A program made the translations under genes and the position numbers. From Manduca sexta (taxonomy: Eukaryota > Arthropoda > Insecta > Lepidoptera > Sphingidae), in contig NC_051139.1 of assembly GCF_014839805.1 (NCBI RefSeq), positions 3,224,001 through 3,288,000 of the forward strand: a stretch of DNA of 64,000 nucleotides, read 5' to 3'. The notes below the pieces were generated by a model. The model worked only from the letters and a program-made list of their open reading frames with translations, had not been told where the DNA came from and did not search any database. Of this stretch, positions 36,301 through 49,500 are shown piece by piece (position 1 is the first letter of the stretch; each line of letters begins with the position of its first letter).

Positions 36301-37214
36301 CTCTCCAAACTGGCTTCTGTCATTGATGGATCGAGGGAGCGGATTGAATATCGATTCGATTTTTTAATATAGATTCGAGTTCACATGTCATTTTAAATTA
36401 GCCTTAAAATTGAGTAAGTACTTAGTTTTACCTATCATAGAAAATCTGCAGTCAGTTGCAACAGTAGGTAAATCCTGCGAAACTGATCTAAAGTAACTAT
36501 GAACCAAAAACCTTTTGTAGTTTTATGTTGATGGCGTGCGGGCGAGACATTTTTCGTTCTCGAATAACGGATTGAAAACATGTACTGACCTAATTATTAC
36601 ATTCGAAATAAACGAATTTAAGTTCATCTGAATCCACCACACAAAGAAAGATGATAGTAAACCATAAAAATATGATAATCACATACGTCTTCATAATATC
36701 CATAATTTTCGAAATCACGAAATACCTAACGAAGGATCAAATCGTACGTGACTACGATTTGTCATGAAATTCATTTTTATCTTACCGTGCAAACCAAACC
36801 AGTAAGTTTATCAATAAAACCCCAATTACGTTCGCACAATAAAAACACATCGAATGTAAATAAATGCGTAGAATCAAACTTCACCCCATAAACGCCCCCA
36901 GACTCCCCGCATTCACACGGGAACCACCATGACAAAATTATCAATACATTTTTGGCAACGGATTTCGAACTTTATTCCAATAAACTTAGAAAGTATTTAA
37001 AAAGTTTAAATAAGTTTGTGCTAAGGAAATGCAGTGGCACGATTTTCTTTTATTATATTCAGAATTTGTTTTGGTTGGAATAACAATATAAAGGAAATTG
37101 ATTAACATTTCCTAAGGGAAATACGCGATTCAATGTGTTTTTTTCGTCTGCATGGCGTCCACTGATTTAAAATCAAATTAAGGGAATTAATTAATGTCTT
37201 AAATAAAAGCTGAT

Positions 37215-37775
37215 AAAGGTTGCAGGAACATGCTGGATGCAGGCCACTTTTGACAGGTCCGTCCGGAAATCCTTAGGGCTGGCCTGTGTTCAGAATTGAA
37301 TATTATAAGGCATCATCATTTTTAGCCTCATGATTATTGGATATCATAAGGCTAAAAATGACGATAATAATTCACATCTTGTGATTCATAGCCTGTAAAT
37401 TAGATGAACATTATAGAAATAAATAATTTACACATAAAAATATTGTCTACTTATATCTAACATACGCATCAGTGGCCAAGGGTCCGTATAACCAGATTCA
37501 TTGTCAGCTTTCCTTTATGTAGTAATGATTTGCAGACCGCATTTATAAATATTAGTATCTATATATCGGGTTCCCTTTTGAAAAAAATACTCTTCGCCAC
37601 TGATACGCATGTATTTATGTTAGATATAAGTAGACATTATTTTTATTTGTAGATTATATATTTCTGTAATGTTCGTCTAGTTTATGGGCTACGTATCGTA
37701 AGATATTGAATAATTATGATCATTTTCAGCCATATGATATCCAATTTTGAACACAGGCCAGCCCCAAGGACTACC
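37215..37775. repeat. Large inverted repeat of LINE tails (family K) with a MITE in its loop
   Basis: The left arm (about 37266-37469) and the right arm (about 37603-37775) are inverted copies of about 200 bp. Shared phrases include GGGCTGGCCTGTGTTCA, GAACATTA/CAGAAATA and TGTCTACTTATATCTAACAT. The outer part matches the family K LINE tail. A 133-bp MITE separates the arms. Confidence 0.75.
37470..37602 (+). mobile_element. hAT-like MITE (family E), perfect 8-bp target duplication
   Basis: Ends CAGTGGCCAAGG and, inverted, CAGTGGCGAAGA. Flanked by ATACGCAT on both sides (37462-37469, 37603-37610). The target site is the centre of a pre-existing large inverted repeat. Confidence 0.8.
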
Positions 37776-39219
37776 TAATTCTGCAGTTACATTAATATAA
37801 AATTATAATTTCGGCTCCATAAAAATCTGTCTTGTTAATAAGATAAATTAAATCCAAGGCCAACTTTAACATGCCGACTGAATGCCTACATTCGGATGAA
37901 TAAATCGCTAATCTAATTTTCCAAGAATAGTCGTGGCCTATATATTAAATACAACCTCGTAGACTTCTTGTTTTCATACGCTACCTGATATTAAATGTTT
38001 GCTTACTTGCCGATCTATCATATAAATTCTGAAGTTAAATACATAAAAATAATTTATTTATTATATAAAATTACCAGTAGATGAGAGACAGTAACAATAT
38101 AAACAAAAGAAACGTACAATATAATTTAAATTCAATGCTGCTCAAGGAGGCAACATAGCTTACATGCACTAGCTTACACCACTACCTATATAGTTTACAA
38201 CAAAGTATGTAGGTAATTATTACATTAAACCAATACTTATGTAGTCCTAAAAATACTGCCTGCTTAATTTTTTGCAAAATCCTTATTTGTTTTATCATTT
38301 CAATACTTAATTTTATTTTTATATCTTAATATTGTAAAGCGGCATACAGGTAGCTTTTATAAACACACAATACGAACTTCGTAAACGCTCGGAGCTAGAG
38401 TAACCTTCGCAAACCACAACAATAATGGAAAATGTTCAACAATCAGTGTCAGCAAACAAAAATTGTTTGTATAGGTTTATTTGGATCTATATAGTTTGTT
38501 TATTTTCACAAACTCCTTTCCCACAAGAGGATTAATATTATTCAGACATATTCTAAACGTATTCAGCTTTAGTATGACGTTAATGATTATTTCTGTTTCG
38601 CAAGTAAGCAGTTCGTACGCGAAATTCTGTCTTGGTACTATCACTTTGGCTAACTTCTGTTAACAGCCTCTATTTTATATTACAAAGGTCAAAGAATATT
38701 GTAGCCATTTGGCGACAGCTTATGTCAGAAGATTAGCTTTAGTCTTCCCATAACAATTGTACAGTGCAATACCTACAATTCAGAATGTTATAATTCAAAG
38801 TTGTAAGAAGTAATGTATTGCTTTTTTTAAAGTCTTTATAGACTTCACCATTAGTTGTTTACTTAACTGATAAATTTTTTTTAGAATTCGTCGATATTAA
38901 TATGTAGGTATATAAAAGAATACATAGGTATAAGAGGTGTATAGAAATACGAAAATTTTCTATCATGAAATATTCTTTAGCTTGCTTTTAGCTATATGAT
39001 AAATAAAATGGTATTTTAAAATAATATTTTATCAACTAATCAGATTTATATGCTTCTGCGTAAAAAAACTGCGCTCAAATTTTTTCGTATTTTTTTGAAA
39101 TTCAATGTTAATGTTTTGAGTTAATGTTTTGGTTTGAGTTTTATGAATTTAGATAACTGTTAACCTTTATTGAAATGGGAGATGTTCATATGTTAGACAA
39201 TTTATTCCTTACTTTCCTA

Positions 39220-39430
39220 ATATAACGGATATGAAAGTTTGTTAACAAAATTGGATCTATGTATGTTTGATAGAAATAAACGCAGAAACTACTGAACGGA
39301 TTTGGATGAAATTTGGCATATAACAAGACCAGGTCCTAGATAAAAACATAGGGTTTTTATTCTGTTAATAATGGGCTTTTTTAAATAGATGGCGCTGGTG
39401 TTGAACGGTGGTTTTGGTATTTTTGTTGCA
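39220..39430 (+). repeat. Dispersed repeat related to the family C 3' part
   Basis: ATATGAAAGTTTGTTAACAA, then GAAACTACTGAACGGATTTG and GATGAAATTTGGCATATAAC, a phrase common in lepidopteran repeats. 13120-13215 carries a shorter, diverged relative. Confidence 0.6.
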
Positions 39431-40021
39431 AGAAAGGAATTTAACACGGCGAGTCTAGTCAATTTATTTTAAAAAAATCCGCTTGTGAGTTCAAAGCTTG
39501 TCAGTTTTTCAATATTCAGATAAACACTTTCTACATACTTTAGCTCAGCTAAAAATAAGAATATTTCCTGAGTCTGTGAGAAGTTATTGCTTGTAGGTAG
39601 AGAGTAAAGTTACGAAAACAGCTAGACATACAAAAAATATAATTATGTGTATACATGGTAAATAAAATTAGTAAGAATTAAAAAATATATCTAGGTAAGC
39701 ATATTGATATGAGATTTTTATTTTCATAGCCTTGAATAGTTTTCTAATTTTACCTGATATTAGACATCAAAATGAAACTGCTATTTTCAGATTTAATCGC
39801 CCTTTTCTACACCTAACCAATTATTTTAAAAAAGACTATTAAAAGAAAGAATTAATTAAAGTTTAAATATATAATGTTTACAAAAATACAAATACAAAAA
39901 TATTTATTCGCACAACACGATGACACAATCAATTTATAAAGAAAACAAAGAGAAGAAAAAAAATGTTATAAAAAAAAACAGTTTAAATTTTTTTTAAAAC
40001 ATATTATGCTCTATATATAAG

Positions 40022-40300
40022 TGCATACATACATACATACATACATAACATCACGCATTTATCCCCGAAGGGGTATGCAGAGGCGCAACTAGGGCACCCA
40101 CTTTTCGCCAAGTATGTTCCGTCCCATGATGTGACAGGGGGCGAGCCTATCGCCATATCGGGCACAAATTCCAGACTCCGGGCTGATACTGAGCAGAAAA
40201 ACCTAAATATCACTTTGCCCGACCCGGGATTCGAACCCAGGACCTCAGAGCGCTATTGTACCGGACATACAATACAACTATGCCACCGAGGCAGCCTATA
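40022..40300 (-). mobile_element. tRNA-derived SINE
   Basis: On the minus strand the head shows an A-box-like TGGCATAGTTG and a perfect B box GGTTCGAATCC, followed by a tRNA-unrelated body and a (TATG)n tail at 40023-40048. Pol III promoter boxes plus simple-repeat tail identify a SINE. Another, more diverged copy lies at 18.7 kb. Confidence 0.75.
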
Positions 40301-40812
40301 TGTAAGTGAATATATAAATTATCAGGTAAAAAGGCTCTCCAAAATCTTATCAACCAAAGAATATTGACTGCACAAGATCGTTTCTGCGACAATGTTAACA
40401 ATAGACTACAATGGTCCAGGGCGCACCTGTCGAAGCTCCCAGGGAACTTCACACGCTCACAAAAAACGGGTTACATGTTAAAAGTCGGAAAAAATGCCGG
40501 CTCAGATGACTTTTTGTCTGGATTTTATGGGATACAAGATGGATTATTGATGCCGTAAAGAAATGAGGGTTTTTATTTATTTTAGGTGTTTGTTTCTCTA
40601 ATGATATGCCCGTCATGAACATAACGAGATTTTTTTTTTTCAGTTATTATATAGGTATATACACTTGACCTTACATCATGTTTGTACAAATAAACAATTC
40701 CTGATTCTGACTTAAATACGAGTGATGCGCTGACGATCCAAAGAAGTACTCACGACGAATATGTTTTTATCCTGCACCACGTTGGAAACTGCAGGATTTT
40801 CTGACCAACTAT

Positions 40813-40838
40813 ATCTATCTATCTATCTAATCAGCCCG
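40813..40838 (+). repeat. (TATC)n microsatellite
   Basis: Tandem ATCT units between unique sequence and a diverged LINE-tail fragment. Confidence 0.8.
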
Positions 40839-41598
40839 TATCCACCCACTGCTGAGTATATACCTGACCCGCTATATATATGAAACAAATATGCATATCT
40901 CTCACAAAAAAGGTCACAACACTAAAATCGAATCTAAACCTCTCGTTTCTCAACCACCTCACTACTACGCCAGAGACGTTATATATTTTTTTTAATTATA
41001 AAAAGAGTGTTATTTTTTACTGTCATGGCGGGAAAATAAAGCCCAACAAAGGATTACATACACCACAATGAGAATGTATGGGATTGAGGACTTTTGTCAG
41101 AATATCTGATGAGATTACGAACGCAACGAGACATCACCGACACTACTCCTTTGTTAGTAAGAGCCTCTTTAAGTTAAAAACGGCGTGAAAGAGCGCGGAA
41201 TTTTGCAAGATTACGGAATTAATTATTTCGAGATACTATCGCTTCTGATGTACAAAGTTGGAGTTGCTTTAAACTCGTGGTCCAGCTGTGAAGATTAGTG
41301 GCAAAAAATAGTTAAATGTATTTTATGTTTTTATTTAATTAAAAATGTTACTCTTTAAATAGCAGTTTATAAGTCATATTGATTTTAAATTTCTATAAAA
41401 TATGAGGTTTTTAGTATTCAGTTTCCATGCATACTTGATATATTCGCTTTCAGTCGGTGAACAAATACAAAGTTCTCAAGAAACTTCAGCGCAGAAGGTC
41501 ACTCGCGACTTCAAAGAGAAGGAAGAACGCTTGTGGAAATTCTTTAAACTTTCTAATGCTGTATATTTGTGTTGTGACCTTAGCCTGCAGTTCGTGTA

Positions 41599-41817
41599 AT
41601 AGTGGCACAGGGTAAATTTTTCCGAAAATAAACCCAACATAAAATATAGGTACTAATATAAATTTTAATTAGATTTTAGTCCACTATACTTATAACATAT
41701 AAGTATTAACAATATTAATAAATGCGATCTGCAAATCATTCCAATGATAATTAAATTTTATATAAATTACGATACGAAAGCCGGCAGAAATCTGTTTATA
41801 TGAACTTTTCGCCACTA
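41599..41817 (-). mobile_element. hAT-like MITE (family E), diverged
   Basis: AGTGGCACAGGGTAAATTTT at one end and GAACTTTTCGCCACTACTG at the other, with extra internal sequence. Edges approximate. Confidence 0.55.
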
Positions 41818-42299
41818 CTGTTTAACATGACAACGTGAACTTTAAATTTGATAATAACACCTGGCACAATATTTCCACATAATTTGTTCATTTAAAAATT
41901 TTCTGATACGTTTTGCCTTTAGACATTTTACACTTCTACGTGTGGCAGTCTATTAGAGCTTAATAGCGGCTGCTGGCGTTATAAAATTATTGCGTGAATG
42001 CAGATTTACCGTAGATGTGATTAGATGTGTTTAATTTATTAAAAAAAATACGTTATTTTAAATTGGGCCAAACATGTTAAATAAATTTTGTAAATAAATA
42101 TAAATCATTATCATCAATATAATAATTTTGTATTTTTTATTATGCAAGTTTATAGACATTCATTCGTTGCATCGTTGACTCTACCCTTAGTTTTATTTAA
42201 TTATTTAATATATTTTACTCAATGCCGTGATTGTATAACAAGTAACTTAATATTTAAACCACATTAAAAAAATACTGTAATGTTATGAAACCTTGCCAA

Positions 42300-42850
42300 G
42301 GCTATGTCGTCGTTTACACTTTTGAAGGTCAAGTGCATTGCCACCGTCACGTCGTCACGTGTGTTCAAGAGCGTGTTAGTCCGTCGTGCAGCGTGCTAGC
42401 CACGTGACGAGCGTCCGCTCTACGCCGTGGGCGGCGGTCCAACGTCCGCCCAGCACGCGCGTCCACCACTAGCACCGCGCCACGCACTTATGGCACATCA
42501 ATGCAATATCAACTTTATGTGAGGTTGATGTATATTGTTAATTTACAGTAAGTTCTTAATGCTATCGAAATAAAAATAAAAACGATATCATTAAATAGGT
42601 CGAATAATATATTGAATTGATTAAATCAGTATTATAAAATATGTATTAAAATACATACACAGTTCAAATCCTTCAGTAATCCCTTCTGGCCGTCCCACTG
42701 CAGTAACCCGGCCCCCCAAGCGCATAGTTCACACCGATACTCGAGCGAATAACATTGAGTTTCCTAATTGTGCCGCCGGTTCCCACCGTGCGCCGGACAC
42801 GAGGCTGTGAATAGCGCCGCGTGCGCAACACTTCAATATAAAACAGGACT
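42300..42850 (+). promoter_or_regulatory. Candidate Hey promoter and upstream regulatory region
   Basis: A CpG-rich stretch (about 42.34-42.49 and 42.69-42.84 kb) holds two CACGTG E-boxes at 42356-42361 and 42401-42406, 45 bases apart, and a TATAAA at 42837-42842. TTCCCACC near 42.777 kb is one base off a Su(H) site. CACGTG is a preferred Hes/Hey target, so autorepression is possible (inference). The transcription start would fall near 42.87 kb if the TATA-like box is used, giving a 5' UTR of about 0.5 kb. Confidence 0.45.
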
Positions 42851-43039
42851 TAATGTGCATTTATAAGACACAAAATCGTTTATCAACGCCATCTTCTCGA
42901 TCAACAACAATAATCACAACCGAAAACATCAAAGCGACTGTAAAATCATATAGATACAGAGCAAAATCGTTTCACAAAATTTGCGTGTATTCTGTATTAT
43001 TACCAAGTAATTCGCGCAGTCCAAATTGGTTTATGTAAC

Positions 43040-43384
43040 CCTTGTGTCGATGTAATAAGGCTTGCGTTTGGCTGTGTATGGGATATGGGGAATGTTGCAC
43101 GCGACAAAGCGCAGTGTGTGGTGGAAGCGAGCGTTGCAGGGGCGCACGCGGCGACACACTCCGCGCCGGACGCCGCACGCGCTCGCACGTGTCGCCAACG
43201 CGCGGACCGCGACCACTCGCGTGTGCACTGCGCCTACACGACAATAACACCATCTCAAGTGATCACTAACTAACACCCACACATCAACAAGTGTCTCATA
43301 TGCTAATACACGAACATTTACCTGTGTAAGTGATCCTACTGTGATCAGTGTTTCAATTTTGTGACATTGTCTGGTGTAATTTCT
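43040..43384 (+). other. CpG-rich probable Hey 5' UTR
   Basis: GC-rich sequence directly before the Hey start codon, with open frames on both strands but no conserved protein. The open frames are best explained by base composition. It contains several CACGCG sites (class C E-box-like). Confidence 0.45.
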
Positions 43385-43578
43385 ATGATGGAGTACCACC
43401 ATAGGCACATGGACCAGGGTGGATTGCAGGGCCAAGGCCAAGCCCAGCAATGGGGTGGCTATGGCTGGGGCCCTCCAGCGCCCGCACCAGCCCCACCTGC
43501 GCCTGCGCAGCGCAACAAAAGAGCGCACTCTGAAAGTGAAGACGATGCTTTTTCCGAAGAAAGCAGTAAAGATGCGCA
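43385..43578 (+). CDS. Hey: Hey coding exon 1
   Basis: Begins ATGATGGAGTACCACCAT, encoding [13 protein letters not shown], a Gly/Gln-rich run, [12 protein letters not shown] and an acidic segment [16 protein letters not shown]. Donor gtaagt; leaves phase 2. Confidence 0.93.
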
Positions 43579-46500
43579 GTAAGTACCTAATTTATCCTAA
43601 TCATTTTAATTAAATGGTTATTTATTTTATTTATCATTCTATATAAATAGCTAAACTTCTTAGGGAAGGAATTTTACAAAATCCAAATCCGTTCTATTTG
43701 CTCATTTCTTTTATTGTTTTAGTTATATACTAGAAAAGTACGTTATTGACGTAATATTCACAATTTTCTATACATTAGTCAAATCGAATTTTACGTAAGT
43801 GGTATTAGTCTTATAAGATTCCAATAAGATTAATAGGTTTACAATACAAAGGACTATGTTATTAACTCTTGCGAAACGCAGTAAAACAATGTAGCTGCTA
43901 GGTGCTACAAATATTCCGATGCTACGGGCGTAGCGCTATTGTACTACGCATCGTCGGGCGTAGTAAAGTTATGCATTACCGCATTTCCGGAACTTTTTTG
44001 TTTAGAAATTCTAGGCTTAGGATACCTACATAAATAAATAACAAAATAATAAAGTATCAGTATGTGGATGAATATTAATTATTTTATATCAAGTTTAATT
44101 AATTGTACATTATATATTTCGTTTGAAGCTTAATTTATTTTAAATTTAAACAATAGATGCTACATACGTGTTTATTTTTTAGATGATTATATTACAAACT
44201 TTGAATTAAGTTACTATAGAACAGTGACAAAGAGTCTATATAAATGGATTTCTACTGACATCCCTTTTGTAATATATAAGCAAACTATTAAAATCAATGA
44301 TTATATTAATAATTAATATTTATAGCATTGTGGGCTAAAATCAAATTAGTATTAGTACCTACAGTTTGTGTCGGCTACCCTTTTAGACAATATCCTTCGC
44401 CATCGTTACAGAATATCACTTAGGTATATAATATAATATATAATTCACCGTATGATCGCATTTTTGTAACACAAATTTTGTTTTTATACATTTATAACTA
44501 ATGTTACCTGAATAACAAGGATACAACAGTAGATCCCTGATAACTCGAATCCTTAGGGATTCCAGCCTTTTTCTTATCCGGAGACGTATCCCGGTGACCC
44601 AAATTGTTAGGCTCAAGAAAATAATAACTCTATTTTCCGAAAGCTCTAAGCTCTGAGGTTATTTTCGTTTAGCGCTGAATTTAGTTGAAATTAATAATCA
44701 TAATAACATAAAGCAGGAATATGTTTTTATGTATCAGCTTCCATAATTTAATCGATACACATGACCAACTTATCGTTGAAATGCTTGAAAAAGTATATTA
44801 ACAATAAAAAATCAATGAAATTATGAGAATAATAAAATAATTTGAGAATACTACAGCGCTCAATATTTCAGCATCAAAGTAATAATTAAACAAATTACGC
44901 TGACTAAACTTAAACCCAGTCATGTAGATCTTAATCTCAAATCTTGTAAAGGCTCATTTTAACATTGCGTTTATAAATGTAATAACATACCTCTATTTAT
45001 CTCTTCCAGCGACCTTCTTCTAACATTGTGTCAAAAATCATCCATGAATTACGAATATTTTCATAAAACATCCCAGTTTTACTTTTTTTGTATTGTTTTA
45101 TAGTATATAGTGCGAATATGGTGTGTGCGTGATTATATTTCCGACTGAAAGCATGATGTTGCTGCTGAGAAGAATTTTCTTAGATTAGTAATCGTGACAT
45201 TATGGCGTGAATAATTAAAATTATTTTTTATTCATATTATTTGGTTCAAAACTTACACTTTTTTATATCACACATACTTTGAGCAGCTTATTGTGAAGTA
45301 TTATTTTCAAGAAGATAACTATATCGTTTCATGTAGTAAAGCCATGTCACAATGACCCGGCATAATACTATACTGATAACTCAAACATAGTCCTTATTTT
45401 TCAACTATTAAAATCCCTTTCCAACATAATTTTATCACTTAAACGCTCTCTCTGCTAATTTTACAGCCTTCGCGAAGCAGCGGGCGAATAGATTAATTTA
45501 TACAATATAGAAAAAAAATTCATTGTTTAAACCTCAAGACAAATATTCGTTTAATCCGCAAATGTTAGGGAATAATGTGATAAAAATTTCTCCTAGTTTT
45601 CAATATGCGTCACACATGCCTTTTAAACTAATGTGCGAATGTCTACATCGGAACATAAATATTTACGAAGAGCTTTTTCTAGACGTCGAATTCGTTTGAA
45701 AGTGTTATCACAGAATGAAGGTAATCAAAATTAAATACAATTTATTTCAGATACTTAGGGGTAGTATTAGTAAAATATTTTTTAGAATCGGTTCTATAAT
45801 TTCCGATAAGAAATAAACTTTACTTTCCAGTAATAGAATAGGAGTGTTTATTATTTATTCTAACTCCCTTCGAACATTATACAACAACCAATTATTTTTT
45901 TTTACCGCTATAATATTTTCAACTGTTGCTCAAATTCTTTCACTAACACTACTAAGAAGCTATATTGCTACATCATTTCTGAGTCCTATACTAAGTCCAG
46001 AGAAAAACTTATACAAAAAGTTCTGAACAAAAATTATACTTTTTTCAAGCAAGCACAAGCGCGGCAAAGTAACTCCACTCCACCTGATGGTAACCGGATC
46101 TTAGAGTCGATTTACGAGAGACAAAATTTCATCAGCATACATTATAAAACACATAATCACCTTTCAGATCCCCAGGCGGAGACTCCTGCCAGCTCATGAC
46201 TCGAAAGAGAAGACGAGGAGTTATCGAGAAGAAGCGACGGGACCGCATCAATACCTCACTCACTGAACTCAAGAGGCTCGTCCCAGCGGCTTGTGAGAAA
46301 CAAGGCAGCGCCAAATTGGAGAAGGCGGAAATACTCCAACTTACAGTAGACCATCTTAAGATGCTGCATTCTAAAGGTTAGTTGAATTTGGAAATGCGAG
46401 TGAAGTAAAATGCTATGTTTCTATGACGCGAGAAATGTAATCACTCGCTGTTCAACTTTATACTTGAACTACGATCTGCTTATTATAAAAACACTTTTTA

Positions 46501-49500
46501 GGAAGGGAAATGGAAGGGAATGGAAATGGAATGAAGGGAAAATAATAGGAAAGTCGATATCGTCCCAGGCAAGACACAAATATTCACAAATATGATTTAG
46601 AGGCAAATATTCCCGTTCTACGGTCACATTACACAAATAATGAACGTTGTAACGGTAACCTGTTACGTAACTGCTCGTTTCCGCTTCCTAGTCAATAAAA
46701 AGAAGCTTCGGTAACAGTATTTTTTAATCAAAAGCGAAAAAAAAACATAAAAAGCAAATTCATTGAATTCGCTAAGCTTTTCCTGTCTTTTGAAAGACAT
46801 GATAAGTTACTTTCATTTTTTGTGATTCTCGGGAACTTCCCTTAACATTATTAACTTAAATTGGAGAAACAATTTGATGTTTCGCAAATCTTGATATCGT
46901 AGAAATTATGTGTTATAAAAATGTCAAGGCCATAAAATTGGAACAAGAAAAATAACTTCATCAACTACACGATGTTCAATGCTGAAAGTTTCCGCAAAAT
47001 ATTTTTAAACCAACCTGACCCTTATTCCCTATAACACACGCAATTTTCACCGCTCGTTACAAATAAGTAACATAACTCATCGCGTTTATCACTATAGAAA
47101 TTGGCATAATTACCATTTAACGCTAATTACACGGTGTTTACATGACACAACCAAGTTCACACTGTCTTAGAGAAAAAAGGAGCTGTGGGAAGGGCCCTGC
47201 CCAAAAAAAAAACATATTAATATTCCATCAAATACATGAGTTTAACCACATGTTAAGTATTCCAAGTATACCGAAACTGTTAGTCCTTTGACGTTCACTA
47301 GAATCCAGACTGTCAATTTCGTCGTATTAGAACCTAATTTCAACAACATTTATTTTCACACTCCCGTATATAGTATTATACGCAATACATTTTTAATAAG
47401 ACCAGCCATAACATTTTTAACGACTATCTATGTCACTTAGCCGTTGTATTTTTTTTCGTCGATAAAAACGAGTTATCACTACCACCACAGGGAAGATGAG
47501 TAGAACGGTTGCTTTGCATAAGGACGGCTCATTAAGGCCTAGGCTCTCTTATAGAGGAAGTACGTGCGAATGGTAGAGACCAGCGGCGGATGAAATTTTC
47601 CGAAAGAGAACCTTACACAACATTTAAATACTAATATGTATAAATCCCAAGGGCACACACCTCTGACTTTTCTAAAAAATCATGTGTGTATTCTTTGTGA
47701 ATTTATCGTTCGCTTTAACGGTGAAGGAAAACATCGTGAGGAAACCTGCACATCTGAGAAATTCTCTACAGGAATTTCGAAGGTGTGTGAAGTCTACCAA
47801 CCCGCACTAGGCCTGCGTGGTGGACTAAGGCCTAATCCCTCTCAGTAGTAGAGGAGGCCCGTGCTCAGCAGTGGGCAAGTATATAATACAGGGCTGATAT
47901 TATTATTATTATTATTATGTATAAATGCTGTCTGCAAATCCTTCTGATACAATAATTAGGTTAAATAATTAGATTTTACATAAATTACGAAAGGGATGCC
48001 GGTAGGAATCGGGTTTTATGTACCCTTAGGCACCGGTAGAGACACTAACATAGGTCTGACGTATTATTATATGTTTGTGGCGCATATTTAACTAGTGCGA
48101 TACCCATCTGAATATGCGGGTATGTCGTTGCCCGAAGCCCCCGACGCCCCCGTTCCGGGTTCCCACGGCACAGTTTCCGGGTCCAACACGCGACAGGTGG
48201 ACGCACTAACGTTTTTTCTATGAATAATTCAGTGGTGGAATTTGGAGCAAAAAATTTAGTAATATTGGAAACAGTGTGACGTAATTTCATGTATTATAAA
48301 TAATTTCATTTAATTATTAGAAAAATAAATTGTTAAATATATTTTTTTCTGCTTTACCCGGCTCTATGTTTATTATCTTCTTAAATTATAAGGTGAATAT
48401 TCTATATCTAAAACATTTGCACTATAAGAAAAGTAAGATAGCTACAACGGAAGATAGCTTTGTACATCTGTGAAAACTTCATGCAGTTTCTATCCCGTTG
48501 CCTCAAACAAGGGCCATTTCTTTAAAAAATAGTAAATTCCGTTAATAAACACTCCATCCGTTAATTAAAACTTAGGAAGTAGTTTGCGGTTGCATATATT
48601 TTGTGGTTTGCTCGTCCATTTTGGTTCAAATGTATGCGTTATGTATGCTCAGTGGTGGTGAAACCGCATCCTCGCTCAGCGGACAGGACTTCCGGCGACT
48701 TCATCAAATGCCAACGGATTTACGAATGACAAATTTTAACACAATAATATAAATGAATCTTGGGACTCAAATTTCAGAAATATTGGTAGATTAGAAATAA
48801 TAACTCATAGTAGCGTAATGTTCCTTATTTTTTATTTAAAGATTCCATCACTCTATATCAGTGGCAAAGGTTTCATATAACGCTATTCTTACTTGCTTCT
48901 CTCTATGTAGAATTTAGGTGGAATCTAATTATCATTAGAACGCTTTGAAGCCGCATTCATATATATTAGTACGTATATATCGTTTCGGGCTAATTTTCGG
49001 AAAATTTCACCCTTCGCCAATGCTCTATAAATTTCATAAAACCATATGCAAAACAGTTTGCAGCGCCACGCCTTGTCATAAACAGTAGCAAAATCACAAG
49101 AACCATCGCAGCAAAGCCACAAATTCTTTTATCATAGATAAATCACGTAGTCACAACTTGTGCATTATACTCGTAAATTCTTTATACTATCAGCCCAACA
49201 AACTGCAAAACCCAGCCTCTCCCACAACACATTTAAAATCAAATTAAAAGCCGCAAACGTACATATCAATGGAGCAAACAATCTGGCGTGACCATATCTG
49301 TTACGCAGGTAGCCAGTCCGACACCTGGCGCCACAAAAACTGAACAGGAAGCGTCGACGACACGCGTCTGGTTCCGTAGACTGGTTAGCCAAAGGTTTTA
49401 CTTTCGAATGTAGCGGAGTAACCTTGAAATTGTTTTGGGATAAATCATAATTTAGTAAAAAATTTGCTCATATTTTTACGCCAATACTCTATATCAGTGG

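Larger units (their letters stand above)
37780..42300. other. Intergenic between Brd7-9 and Hey, no gene seen
   Basis: AT-rich with a family C relative, the SINE, microsatellites and a MITE. Short frames lack support. Confidence 0.55.
43579..46167 (+). other. Hey intron 1
   Basis: A 2.6-kb AT-rich intron. It holds a fragment of a hAT-like MITE (about 44325-44410) and one copy of a repeat shared with 7.9 kb (45010-45190). No exon-like sequence seen. Confidence 0.7.

Noticed and set aside
40023..40048. (CATA)n as an independent microsatellite
   Set aside because: It is best explained as the simple-repeat tail of the minus-strand SINE.
43031..43528. 165-codon minus-strand open frame over the Hey start
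   Set aside because: It overlaps Hey exon 1 and its GC-rich 5' UTR in antisense; composition explains it and no domain is visible.
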